Below, piece by piece: positions 9,636 through 17,802 of a stretch of DNA of 64,000 nucleotides; positions within the stretch are counted from its first letter, which is position 1, and each line of letters begins with the position of its first letter. This stretch comes from Candidatus Hebobacterum abditum. GTDB taxonomy: Bacteria; Armatimonadota; Hebobacteria; Hebobacterales; Hebobacteraceae. Location: positions 62,001 to 126,000 of the forward strand of contig JALGXW010000014.1 in assembly GCA_029821875.1 (NCBI GenBank), given 5' to 3'. The translations under genes and the position numbers were made by a program. Below the pieces are notes generated by a model. The model made no database searches. It was not told the origin of the DNA and was given only the letters and a program-made list of their open reading frames with translations.

Positions 9636-11063
9636 ATGGCTGGGAATCCGAGCGGAGAGAGGCCGTCGGAGCGTTTCATACAGCTGAGCGGCGTGATCCC
9701 GAAGCTCGCGGTGACGGCCGGCCTCGGCCCGCCGCGGACCGAATGCGGGGTGGGCGCGCTGATGGCCTGGGCCGACCGGCTATGGGCGATCAGCTATGTC
9801 TCCTCCGGGGCCGAGAGCGGCTCGGGCACCGGCCTCTATGAGATCGACGACGACTTCCGGATGAGCAAGCGGCCCGAGAGCTGCGCCGGCACCTACACCA
9901 ACCGCTTCGTGCACTTCCCCTCCAACCAGCTCATCATCGGCCCGCATGTCATCGATGCGGATCGGAAGGTGCGCACCGTCGAGCCGCTGGTGGACATCCG
10001 CCTCTGCGCGACCATGGGCCATCTCGATGACCCCGAGGGCAAGGTGTACATGCTCGGCATGGAGGGGCTGCTGTTCGAGATGGATGTGTCCACACTCGAG
10101 GTCAAGCAGCTCTTCGATCTCAACCGCGAGCTGGACATCTCGCCCGACTGGGACGGCGACCGCGGCAGCGCGGTTCACCTCAAGGCCGGCTATACCGGCT
10201 TCGGGCGAGTCGTGGTGGCGAACAACAGCTATGACGAGCGCGACTTCCGCGGGCCGGAGGAGGCGGGCCGGCTGGCCGAGTGGGACGGCACGCAGTGGCG
10301 TGTCATCGAGAAGAAGGCCTTCGTCGAGGTGACCGGCCACGGCGGCTGGTGGCAGGCGATGTTCGCGACCGGATGGGATCGCGCTTCGGCGATCCTCCAG
10401 GTCTACACGGCCGGCAACGACACCTGGACGCGCTACCGCCTGCCGAAGGCCAGCCACACCTATGATCACGCCTGGTCCACCGAGTGGCCGCGCATTCGGG
10501 AGACCGAGCACGAGCGCTTCCTCATGGACTGCCACGGGATGTTCTACGAGTTGTCTCCCTATGTCTACGACAACCGCGTGTGGGGGGTGCAGCCGATCTC
10601 GAAGCATCTCTGGGTGCTCGGCGACTTCTGCTCCTGGCGCGGCCTGCTCGTGCTCGGCGCGGATAACGCGAGCCCTGCCATGGGTGCGAATCCGCTGGCG
10701 GGCGAGCCGCAGTCCGGCCTCTGGTTCGGCAAGACCGATGACCTCTGGCAGTTCGGCAAGCCGTCGGGCTGGGGCGGGGTGTGGTGGGAGGAGAGCGTGA
10801 AGGCCGGCGAGCCCTCCGACCCCTACCTCATGACCGGCTTCGACAGGAAGGCGCTCCACCTCAGCCACGGCTCGGCCGACCCGGTCGCCTTCACCGTCGA
10901 GGTGGACTTCCTCGGCAACGGAACCTGGAAGGAGTACGAGGCCTTCGAGGTCGGCCCGAGCGGGTACGCGCATCACGAGTTCCCCGATGGCTTCAGCGCA
11001 CACTGGGTCCGCGTGACCGCCGACCGGGACTGCACCGCCACGGCCTACTTCACCTACACCTAG
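9636..11063 (+). CDS. Uncharacterised protein, probably a beta-propeller
   Basis: I do not recognise this 475-residue protein by name. It has no signal peptide or membrane segment from the chosen start. It contains recurring strand-rich segments (WADRLWAISYVS, MGHLDDPEGKVYMLGMEG, GFGRVVVANNSY, RGLLVLGADNAS) typical of propeller proteins. The last 60 residues (DFLGNGTWKEYEAFEV, HWVRVTADRDCTATAYF) look like an Ig-like or carbohydrate-binding beta sandwich. The ATG at 9636 is chosen because GGAGG lies 7 bp upstream, while a GTG at 9600 lacks a site. The following GNAT-like gene starts 33 bp downstream, suggesting one transcript. Confidence 0.65.
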   Translation: MAGNPSGERPSERFIQLSGVIPKLAVTAGLGPPRTECGVGALMAWADRLWAISYVSSGAESGSGTGLYEIDDDFRMSKRPESCAGTYTNRFVHFPSNQLIIGPHVIDADRKVRTVEPLVDIRLCATMGHLDDPEGKVYMLGMEGLLFEMDVSTLEVKQLFDLNRELDISPDWDGDRGSAVHLKAGYTGFGRVVVANNSYDERDFRGPEEAGRLAEWDGTQWRVIEKKAFVEVTGHGGWWQAMFATGWDRASAILQVYTAGNDTWTRYRLPKASHTYDHAWSTEWPRIRETEHERFLMDCHGMFYELSPYVYDNRVWGVQPISKHLWVLGDFCSWRGLLVLGADNASPAMGANPLAGEPQSGLWFGKTDDLWQFGKPSGWGGVWWEESVKAGEPSDPYLMTGFDRKALHLSHGSADPVAFTVEVDFLGNGTWKEYEAFEVGPSGYAHHEFPDGFSAHWVRVTADRDCTATAYFTYT

Positions 11064-11095
11064 CTCGCCCGCCGCGCTGGGGGGCGCGGCACGCC

Positions 11096-11848
11096 ATGCC
11101 ATCCACAGATTACGAAGTCATCACCGCCGCCGACTGCGCCGACCTCCGCCCGAGGGCGGATGCGGTGACCCTCCCCGTCTGGCCGGAGTTCATCCTCCAC
11201 GATCCCGTGGCGGAAAACTGGCAGGCGCTCTACGACGAGTTCCCGCAGTTCCAGTTCGCGCTCGTGCAGCCGGGCACAGATGAGATCGTCGCCGTTGGCG
11301 ACAGCATTCCGCTCGCCTGGGAGGGCCGCGCCGAGGACCTGCCCGACACCGGCTGGGACTGGGCCGTCGAGCAGGGCCTCCGCGACGGCCGCGCCGGGCG
11401 AACGCCGACGGTGCTGTGCGGCCTTCAGCTCGTCGTCGCGCTGGACCACCAGGGCAAAGGCGTCAGCTCCCACGCGGTGCGGGCGATGAAGGCCATCGCC
11501 AAGTCCCGCGGCTTCGGCGCGCTCGTCGTGCCGGTGCGGCCGACGATGAAGAGCGAGCACCCGCACGTATCCATGGAGGAGTACATCGGGTGGAAGCGGG
11601 AGGACGGCCTGCCCTATGACCCGTGGCTTCGGGTGCACGTGCGCCTGGCCGGGGAGATCGTGAAGGTCTGCCCGGAGTCGATGCGGGTCACGGGCACGAT
11701 TGCCGAGTGGGAGGAGTGGACCGGGATGCAGTTCCCCGCCGCCGGCGACTACGTCATCCCCGGCGCCCTCCTCCCCATCACCATCGACCTCGACTCCGGC
11801 CTCGGCACTTACGTAGAACCGAACGTGTGGATGAGGCACGGGGTCTGA
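11096..11848 (+). CDS. GNAT-like N-acetyltransferase family protein
   Basis: The protein has 250 residues. The segment LCGLQLVVALDHQGKGVSSHAVRAMKAIA has the layout of GNAT motif A, in which a beta strand leads to the acetyl-CoA-binding loop Q/R-x-x-G-x-G/A. Here QGKGVSS replaces the commoner QGxGxG. The rest is poorly matched to any GNAT I know: the C-terminal part VPVRPTMKSEHP and YIGWKREDGLPYDPWLRVHVRLAGEIV seems specific to a subfamily. The substrate is unknown. It lies 33 bp after the preceding gene on the same strand and is followed by a hairpin repeat. Confidence 0.6.
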   Translation: MPSTDYEVITAADCADLRPRADAVTLPVWPEFILHDPVAENWQALYDEFPQFQFALVQPGTDEIVAVGDSIPLAWEGRAEDLPDTGWDWAVEQGLRDGRAGRTPTVLCGLQLVVALDHQGKGVSSHAVRAMKAIAKSRGFGALVVPVRPTMKSEHPHVSMEEYIGWKREDGLPYDPWLRVHVRLAGEIVKVCPESMRVTGTIAEWEEWTGMQFPAAGDYVIPGALLPITIDLDSGLGTYVEPNVWMRHGV

Positions 11849-11863
11849 AGGCGGGCCCCCTCC

Positions 11864-11908
11864 GTTGGGCATGAGCCTCGGCCGCCTCGGGTGGCTTGCC
11901 TCCTGCCC
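11864..11908. repeat. Dispersed hairpin repeat, long variant
   Basis: The copy begins GTTGGGCATGAGCCTCGG and ends GGCTTGCCTCCTGCCC. It contains an inner GCCGCC/GGCGGC-like arm, as does the copy at 49589. It lies 15 bp after the stop of the GNAT-like gene, between two converging genes, where it could act as a transcript-end hairpin. Confidence 0.6.
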
Positions 11909-11964
11909 TTCTCCCTCGGGCCGGCCACCGCGGTGTGCTGTGGGGAGGTGGGAAGCGCAGAGAC

Positions 11965-12504
11965 CTACCGGATTGCTCGGATGCCGTCCCAGAGTAGGAC
12001 AGCCCAGACCAAGATGAAGAGAGCAACGGACCAGACGCAGACCAGCGTTCTGGTTGGGCGCTGTAGCGGCCACCGCAGGACACACCATCCCCAGTCCACC
12101 CACTCACCTTCTTCCTTCCCTTCTTCCTCTTCCTTCCGCTTGCGCTTCCCCCACACCCACGTGCGCTTGCGCTTGTCATCCCAGTACGTATACGGCCCCT
12201 TTTCCGGTGCCTGACCGCTTCCCCAGATGCGGCCCTCGTACTCTCTCAGTCTAGTCTGCAGGACATCGAGTGAGATGGTGATCCTCAAGCCGACGACGAT
12301 GGCGATGAAGCTGACCGCCAGACCGAAGACTGGCAGCACGATCCCCACAAGCCCCGGGGTCTTGGAGGCGTACGTCAGGGCTGCTGCGAGTATACCGTTT
12401 ATCACCAGGAATAGCTGAGTGCGTTGCTCGAACGCCCGGTTCTCACTCGTCCGGAATCCGTGCAGCGTCTGGTAGTACAGGCGATCCTTTTCGTCGAGCG
12501 GCAT
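11965..12504 (-). CDS. Small integral membrane protein of unknown function
   Basis: The protein has 179 residues. Two adjacent transmembrane helices lie at about 30-75 (LFLVINGILAAALTYAS and VGIVLPVFGLAVSFIAIVV), then comes a charged cytoplasmic stretch rich in Lys/Glu (KRKRKEEEEGKEEGEW, about 115-132), and a third helix near the C-terminus (VCVWSVALFILVWAVLLW). The N-terminal motif FRTSENRAFEQRTQLFLVINGIL resembles widespread RipA-like or SLATT-like small membrane proteins; I cannot decide between them. The start is supported by GAGGGGG about 6 bp upstream on the minus strand. There is no clear operon partner. Confidence 0.6.
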   Translation of the reverse strand: MPLDEKDRLYYQTLHGFRTSENRAFEQRTQLFLVINGILAAALTYASKTPGLVGIVLPVFGLAVSFIAIVVGLRITISLDVLQTRLREYEGRIWGSGQAPEKGPYTYWDDKRKRTWVWGKRKRKEEEEGKEEGEWVDWGWCVLRWPLQRPTRTLVCVWSVALFILVWAVLLWDGIRAIR

Positions 12505-12589
12505 GTCCCCCTCCTCATTCTTCTACCGGCAACTGGCAAGTCTGGCCAGCGTGGCTGCTCGGCAGACACCGCGCACTGGGTTCGTCGCA

Positions 12590-13324
12590 TTACCGCTGCT
12601 TGCAAGGTAGAGAGGCCTTTGGCAGCAAGCCCAGGAGAGCTTGGAGGTGTCCGAGTGCGACTGTCGGCACACCCTTACGGCTGCGGCGGCCGATCGGCTT
12701 TCGCACAACGTAGACCGGCGTCATGCCGAATTCCCGGGCACCTTCGACATCCCGATCCCAGCTGTCACCAACATGAAGCGCCTCCCGCGGCTGTACAGCT
12801 AGTCCGGTCAGCGCGGCATCGAACAGTCTGGGGTCAGGTTTCAGCACGCCGACCCTATCCGATATCGCGACCGCGTCCACGCGCGGCAGCACTCCCAGCT
12901 TCCCCAGCGTCTCGACCTGCTCTGGAGTTGTGCCATCGGAGACAATGCCGATCCTCAACCCCAGGTCATTGAGTGATCTGAACAGCCTCACGATTCCCCA
13001 GTCCCGCTTGATCTGCCGTCGGACAAACGCTTGGTATGCAGCATGCCCGATCAGGGTCGCCTTCGGCTTGAGGTGTGCGCGCTCGGAGGCCTCTCTGAAC
13101 ACATCATATGGGAGGCCGAACAGGCGGTTCAGGTGGGGCGATGCGGATCGCCTCGCGACTGAGCCATAGTGACCTGCGAGAGGGCAGTCTGGTGCGGCGA
13201 GTCCCAAGCGCGCCAGGCGCGCAACAACGTACGCTAAACCAGCGTTCTCAATCCCGCTGGCATCGATGAGCGTGTCGCCGATATCGAAGACTATAGCCTT
13301 GAGCTGGTCGACAGAGAGCCGCAT
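12590..13324 (-). CDS. HAD-superfamily hydrolase
   Basis: The protein has 244 residues, the normal size for a subfamily-I HAD phosphatase. Motif I is FDIGDTL (nucleophile Asp and acid/base at the Gly-Asp pair), motif II is IVSDG, motif III is the Lys in VLKPDP, and motif IV is GDSWDRDVEGA, all in the expected order and spacing. The helical cap between motif I and II is about 90 residues long. A phosphatase or phosphoglycolate-phosphatase-like activity on a small metabolite is expected; the substrate is unknown. The ATG at 13324 is chosen because upstream in-frame sequence is repeat-like and not conserved. Confidence 0.85.
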   Translation of the reverse strand: MRLSVDQLKAIVFDIGDTLIDASGIENAGLAYVVARLARLGLAAPDCPLAGHYGSVARRSASPHLNRLFGLPYDVFREASERAHLKPKATLIGHAAYQAFVRRQIKRDWGIVRLFRSLNDLGLRIGIVSDGTTPEQVETLGKLGVLPRVDAVAISDRVGVLKPDPRLFDAALTGLAVQPREALHVGDSWDRDVEGAREFGMTPVYVVRKPIGRRSRKGVPTVALGHLQALLGLLPKASLPCKQR

Positions 13325-13341
13325 CTCCACATGAATTCGTA

Positions 13342-13368
13342 GGGAAGAGGCTTGCCTCCTGCCTTCCC
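13342..13368. repeat. Dispersed hairpin repeat, degenerate copy
   Basis: The sequence GGGAAGAGG-CTTGC-CTCCTGCCTTCCC is an imperfect version of the hairpin at 36430. A related tail, the inverted form of the CCCTCACTCGCGTT segment that follows the 36430 copy, occurs near 13490-13510. The pair may therefore bound a small composite element. Confidence 0.5.
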
Positions 13369-13515
13369 CCGAAGGGCCGCCACCACAGGCTTGGGGGCCG
13401 GCAGGCCTCGGACTGGCTTGCGCCCGACAGGGTACTGTCGGGCGACCCACCTCGCGCCTGCGCACTTCGCCTCCACCGATCGGCAGCAAACGCCAAACGC
13501 GAGTGAGGGGGGCAC

Positions 13516-13568
13516 GGGGGGACGAATCGCCGGGCTGCCCTGAGCGAAGCCGAATGGGTCGTCCCCCC
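13516..13568. repeat. 10-bp inverted repeat in a 324-bp intergenic region
   Basis: GGGGGGACGA (13516-13525) and TCGTCCCCCC (13559-13568) are exact complements separated by 33 bases. The loop contains CCCTGAGCGAAGCCGAATGG, which resembles CCTGAGCGAAG-type dispersed repeats of environmental bacteria. It precedes the oxidoreductase at 13649 by about 80 bp. No promoter is evident. Confidence 0.5.
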
Positions 13569-13648
13569 GCTACACTCGCCGCCCCGGCAGGTGACGCTCG
13601 CATCCTCTGGTAGTCTTGGGGGCGGAGTCCTGGCGACTGGAGGTTGTG

Positions 13649-14716
13649 ATGGCGGTGAGATTCGGTTATGTGGGCTGTGGGTTTGTGGGGCAGGGGGTGC
13701 ACATCCCGAACTTCCTCGGAATCCCCGAGGTGGAGCCGGTGGCGCTGGCCGAGATCAGGCCGCAGCTCGGGGAGAAGGTGCAGCGGAGGTGGGGGTTCCG
13801 CAAGCTCTACCGCAGCCACCTCGAGCTGGCCGAGGATTCGGAGGTCGAAGCCGTCGGCGTGTCGGCCGCCTTCAGCGAGCAGTCCGCCATCGCCCGCGAC
13901 CTGCTGCGCGCCGGCAAGCACGTCTTCATGGAGAAGCCGATGGCCCTCTCGCTGGCGGAGGGGGAGGAGATGCTGGCGGCCGGACAGGAGGGCGGCGGCC
14001 GGTTGATGGTCGCGTACATGAAGCGCTACGATGCGGGCGCGCAGCTCGCCAGGCAGTACATCGACGAGTTCCGCGCCGATGACTCAATGGGCACGCTCTT
14101 CTACGCCCGCAACCACGGCTTCTGCGGCCGCCAGTGGGATGCCGGCTTCCGCGGCCGAATCGAGACCGCCGATGAGCCGCGCCCCGAGCCCGGGCCCCCT
14201 CGCTGCCCCGACTGGATGCCGGAGAAGCACTGCGGCGCCTATGTCTGGTACCTCCAGCAGTACACGCACAACGTGAACCTGCTGCGGTGGTTTCTCGACG
14301 CGGGCGACGACGCTCGCGTGACCGCGGTCGATCTCGGCCCGGATGGATACACAGGTGTGGTGGTGTTTGAGATCAACGGCGTGCGCGCCATCATCGAGTC
14401 GGCGAACACCACGCACTTCGGCTGGGACATGAACACCCAGGTCTTCTTCGAGAACGGGTGGGTGAAGACGACCTCGCCGCCGCTGCTGCTGGACAACGTG
14501 GCCGAGGCGGTGGAGGTGTACCGCGGCGGCGACATCCAGCAGATCAGCCACCCGCTGCCCGATCCGATCCATAGCTGGTGCTATCGGCGGGAGGCGGAGC
14601 ACTTCGTCGAGTGCGTGCAGTCGGGTGAGCCGTTCCGCTCCACCGGCGAGGACACCGTCACCGATATCCGCATGTTCGAGGATATCTTCAGGCTGTGGAC
14701 TGAATCCCAGGCGTAG
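13649..14716 (+). CDS. Gfo/Idh/MocA-family NAD(P)-dependent oxidoreductase
   Basis: The protein has 355 residues. The Rossmann start VRFGYVGCGFVGQGVHIPNF (Gly-rich dinucleotide loop) is followed by the family signature EKPMALSL at about residue 93 and a C-terminal alpha/beta domain. Members oxidise or reduce sugars, inositols or related compounds. HCGAYVWYLQQYTHNVNLLRW carries the His typical of the catalytic helix region. GGAGG at 13639-13643 supports the ATG at 13649. It is one of three family members in the window (others at 57442 and 63229). It converges on the next gene with a 33-bp gap. Confidence 0.9.
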   Translation: MAVRFGYVGCGFVGQGVHIPNFLGIPEVEPVALAEIRPQLGEKVQRRWGFRKLYRSHLELAEDSEVEAVGVSAAFSEQSAIARDLLRAGKHVFMEKPMALSLAEGEEMLAAGQEGGGRLMVAYMKRYDAGAQLARQYIDEFRADDSMGTLFYARNHGFCGRQWDAGFRGRIETADEPRPEPGPPRCPDWMPEKHCGAYVWYLQQYTHNVNLLRWFLDAGDDARVTAVDLGPDGYTGVVVFEINGVRAIIESANTTHFGWDMNTQVFFENGWVKTTSPPLLLDNVAEAVEVYRGGDIQQISHPLPDPIHSWCYRREAEHFVECVQSGEPFRSTGEDTVTDIRMFEDIFRLWTESQA

Positions 14717-14749
14717 GCAGGCGCGGCCGGCCTGCGGCTCTGCTTCTCC

Positions 14750-16582
14750 TCAGCCGGCCTTCTTCTCCGGCGGCTCCGGCGGGTACTGCGCCCGCCAGGC
14801 GTCATCCGGAATGGTGGGATTCTCCCAGGCGGGTCCGAGTTGCTGGATCAGGCCAGTCATCTCGGGCTGCGCGCAACTCCGCTCGACGTGTGCACGCGTC
14901 ACTGCTGCGCCGGTGGCGAGGCCGAGGTAGAGCAGGGCGAGAACCGCGCCGGCCGCTGGCAGCACGGCACGCAGGTTGCCTCGCCAGCGGGCCAGCAGGC
15001 CGAATCCCCGACGTAGCCGGAAGACAGCGACGAGCAGCGTCAACGTGAGCGACACAACTGCCGGGAATGCCAACAGGCCGATAAGCATCTGCTTCGGGAT
15101 GACGGGAGCCTGCGGGGCCCACAGCGACATCGCCGCTCCGGCAGCTCCCACCGGCAGCGCGGCCATCAGCGCCGTTATCAGTTTGGGTCGGCCGCCGAGG
15201 CCCGCGGCGGCATCGGCCGTGCGTCTCGCCCGAGCACTCACCAACAGGAAGATCACCAGCAGCGAGGCGAGCTGCACGACGAGGGCCACGCCCACAAGCA
15301 GTAGAAACGCAGCTCGCGCATAGCGATCATGTCGGATCCCCGAGGAGTCTCGCCATTGCTGTGCGAGGTCCATTCTGAGGTAGTGCTTCACGAGGTCCTC
15401 GCGGACTTCAGCCTGCGCCTCTTCGCCGGCCTCGGACACGTAGACAGCATGCTCGCGCCCGTAGAAGATGCGACCCTCGTTGCGCCCACTGGGTAAAGGG
15501 CCTCCGGACAGGCCAGTCATCTCGTCCGAGCGCCAGTCCCACACAGGCCTGGCTCCCAGCGTGAAGCCCACCCCCGCGAACGCCCACTCGATATACGGGC
15601 CCCCGTTGGCGATGACTGATTCTTGATAATGTCTTGAGAAGGCCATCGCCGCATCCCAGAGCTGGACCGCCTCGGCATCACGTCCCTCGATGTGTGCCCG
15701 CGTTCCCTCGTAGCGGGCGATCCTGGCGACATCCTTCAACCGTACCGCGGACCACACACCGACACTGTGCCTCCCGATCCAGCGTCGCTCCGGCGCCGGC
15801 GCCCCCTCCCGGTCCAGGAAACGCTCCACCATCGCTCGCACTTCCCTCGAATGGCTGTCGGCAATTGGCAGCTCTGCCGCCTCGATCAGCCGGCTGCGCG
15901 CCTTCTTATCCTCGTGCAGCCCGTAGAGGACCCAGGCTTCGAGTGCCACCGGAAGGCCATTCTCCGGCTCGTCGTGCTGCCATCCATGGAGCGCGTCGAG
16001 CATCAACTGGGCGCGCTCCGGGTCGAGCTGCACGGGTGTTCCCTCGGAGGCGAGCGACTCGAGGACCCCCTGTGCTTGGGCGACCCGTTCCGGATTGCCG
16101 GCATCTCCGTCTATGACCAGTGTCCCCAGATGGTGGTAGCTCGTGCCACTCATGAGCTGCGTGACATAGGCGGCCCAGTAGGCAGGAGCGCGATGCGACT
16201 CGGCTGCCTGCTTCAGGAGGGCGGTGCTCTTCTCCCTCTGCTCCCAGGTGTCCTGCGGCTGCGGCATATCACGCCGCTGCCGTGATTGCGAATCCATGGC
16301 CGCCGCCGCGAGCATCTTGGGCTCATCCGCGTAACGTCGTTCGCACTCAGACAGATACTCGGGATCGAAGGCCTCGAAGTGCTCGCGGAGTGCTTCCATC
16401 CAGATGGAAGCCACATTGCGAAAGCCCGCGCCCTCTGTGACCATGCCCTCCGTCGGCTCTTCCGACAGGCGGAGCAGGGCCGCCGGGCCTGCGCACCTCT
16501 GCAGTCTCGCCTGATCCCGCAGCGGCGATGCGGCTGCGACGACCACGGCCACGAGTACGAGGATCAACCAGGAAGCTCTCAT
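14750..16582 (-). CDS. Large uncharacterised membrane protein
   Basis: I do not recognise this 610-residue protein. An N-terminal hydrophobic segment (about 3-20, LILVLVAVVVAAAS) is followed by a mainly helical extracytoplasmic domain of about 400 residues with many short helices, which may be TPR-like. Then come about four transmembrane helices in the last 190 residues (including FLLLVGVALVVQLASLLVIF and LIGLLAFPAVVSLTLTLLVAV). The ATG at 16582 has GGGAGG upstream. A longer start at 16642 is possible but has no ribosome site. It is divergent from the TauE/SafE exporter. Confidence 0.6.
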   Translation of the reverse strand: MRASWLILVLVAVVVAAASPLRDQARLQRCAGPAALLRLSEEPTEGMVTEGAGFRNVASIWMEALREHFEAFDPEYLSECERRYADEPKMLAAAAMDSQSRQRRDMPQPQDTWEQREKSTALLKQAAESHRAPAYWAAYVTQLMSGTSYHHLGTLVIDGDAGNPERVAQAQGVLESLASEGTPVQLDPERAQLMLDALHGWQHDEPENGLPVALEAWVLYGLHEDKKARSRLIEAAELPIADSHSREVRAMVERFLDREGAPAPERRWIGRHSVGVWSAVRLKDVARIARYEGTRAHIEGRDAEAVQLWDAAMAFSRHYQESVIANGGPYIEWAFAGVGFTLGARPVWDWRSDEMTGLSGGPLPSGRNEGRIFYGREHAVYVSEAGEEAQAEVREDLVKHYLRMDLAQQWRDSSGIRHDRYARAAFLLLVGVALVVQLASLLVIFLLVSARARRTADAAAGLGGRPKLITALMAALPVGAAGAAMSLWAPQAPVIPKQMLIGLLAFPAVVSLTLTLLVAVFRLRRGFGLLARWRGNLRAVLPAAGAVLALLYLGLATGAAVTRAHVERSCAQPEMTGLIQQLGPAWENPTIPDDAWRAQYPPEPPEKKAG

Positions 16583-16686
16583 CTCGGCCCCCTCCCAGTG
16601 CTCGAGCGAGTGTGTGGCAGTCTCAGTGAGGAGATTCCACATGCCGAGGCCGCAGTGCTACCGCAGCGATCGGCGGCCCCGCTGTG

Positions 16687-16715
16687 TTGACACGGGGCGG
16701 ACGTTGTGCTGCAAT
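16687..16715 (+). promoter_or_regulatory. Possible sigma70 promoter for the TauE/SafE gene
   Basis: An exact TTGACA (-35) lies 17 bp from TGCAAT, a weak -10. The site is about 50 bp before the ATG at 16765 and lies in the divergent gap. The -10 is poor, so confidence is limited. Confidence 0.4.
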
Positions 16716-16764
16716 CACGTGACTCGTCCCAGCTTGTCCGGGGCACTCTCGAGGGCCGCTCACG

Positions 16765-17589
16765 ATGTTTCCGCAGATCTGGCTGGTCGCGCCCGGTCTC
16801 TTGCTCGGCATGTATGCGACCCTGATCGGCGCCGGCGGCGGGTTCGTGCTGGTGCCGATGCTGCTCCTGCTGGACCCGGAGGCCGACCCTGATACGGTTG
16901 CGAGCATATCGCTGGCCGTGGTGTTCGTGAACGCGTTATCCGGGAGCATCGCCTACGGGCGGCTGGGGCGCATCGACTTCCGGGCCGGCAAGCTCTTCTC
17001 GCTCGTCGTGATACCGGGGGCGATCCTCGGGGCTCTGGCGACGGGCCTCTTCTCCCGCGGCATCTTCGACATCGTCTTCGGCGCCGTGTTGCTGTTCAGC
17101 TCGGGCTTTCTCTTCCTCGCCCCCGGGGGCGAGAGGGGCGTGCAGGTGGGCGACAGTGGGAAGGGCGTGTCCCCCACGGTGGTCGCCAGCGATGGACAGA
17201 GCTACACATATAGCTACAGCCCAAAGGCCGGGTGTGCGCTCGGCTTCGTGGAGGGCTTCTTCTCCAGCATGCTCGGCATCGGCGGCGGCATCATCCAGGT
17301 TCCGCTGCTGGTGCGTGTTCTCAAGTTCCCAACCCATATCGCCACCGCTACCTCTCAATTCATCGTCGCGGTGATGGCCTTCTGGGCCACCCTCGTCCAT
17401 GTGGTGCGCGGCGATCTCGGGGCCGCCGAGACCCTCTCTCAGGGGCTGCCCCTGGCGCTCGGCGTCGCGGTAGGAGCACAGCTCGGCGCCTATCTGTCCG
17501 GCCGCGTCCGCGGCCCTACGCTGATCCGCTTTCTGAGCCTGGGTCTGGGATTCGTCGGCCTCCGGCTGTTGCTGGGGCAGGTGCTGTGA
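16765..17589 (+). CDS. TauE/SafE-family anion exporter (sulfite exporter-like permease)
   Basis: The protein has 274 residues, a usual length, with about eight hydrophobic segments. The first repeat (PGLLLGMYATLIGAGGGFVLVPMLLL) carries the Gly-rich GAGGGFVLVP motif. The second half repeats it as GFFSSMLGIGGGIIQVPLLV, as expected for this internally duplicated family. It probably moves sulfite, sulfonates or other organic anions across the inner membrane. Its position near a sulfatase-fold gene fits sulfur metabolism only loosely. Its last 55 bases are duplicated, degenerate, at 19397-19452, and the gene is followed immediately by a copy of the ECF sigma promoter region. Confidence 0.85.
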   Translation: MFPQIWLVAPGLLLGMYATLIGAGGGFVLVPMLLLLDPEADPDTVASISLAVVFVNALSGSIAYGRLGRIDFRAGKLFSLVVIPGAILGALATGLFSRGIFDIVFGAVLLFSSGFLFLAPGGERGVQVGDSGKGVSPTVVASDGQSYTYSYSPKAGCALGFVEGFFSSMLGIGGGIIQVPLLVRVLKFPTHIATATSQFIVAVMAFWATLVHVVRGDLGAAETLSQGLPLALGVAVGAQLGAYLSGRVRGPTLIRFLSLGLGFVGLRLLLGQVL

Positions 17590-17596
17590 CGCCCGA

Positions 17597-17720
17597 TGCA
17601 ACCTCTCGGCCCGAATCGGGATCATCGGTATGACTGCGGTTGAGCGAGAGCGGCCGTGGGTCCGCGGCAACCAGCATGACGAACGCGAGTGAGGGCGAAC
17701 TCGTCGGGCTCACCGCGCGG
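17597..17720 (+). pseudogene. Remnant of an ECF sigma gene: promoter, leader and first codons only
   Basis: This stretch matches 20173-20296, the promoter and start of the intact sigma gene, at roughly 80-85% by eye without gaps. TGCAACCT at 17597 and the ATG at 17676 are 79 bases apart, exactly as TGCAACCT at 20173 and the ATG at 20252. The reading MTNASEGELVGLT parallels MTKATDGELVGLT of the intact gene. Similarity stops near 17716 and no sigma domain follows. It is a truncated duplicate that begins 7 bp after the TauE/SafE stop codon. Confidence 0.8.
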
Positions 17721-17802
17721 CCCCTCCCTCCCTCACAGGAAGCAGGCCGCGCAGCCTCCCGGCAGGACCGCGCCGTCGGCCTCACGAACTCGCGTGTATA
17801 GC

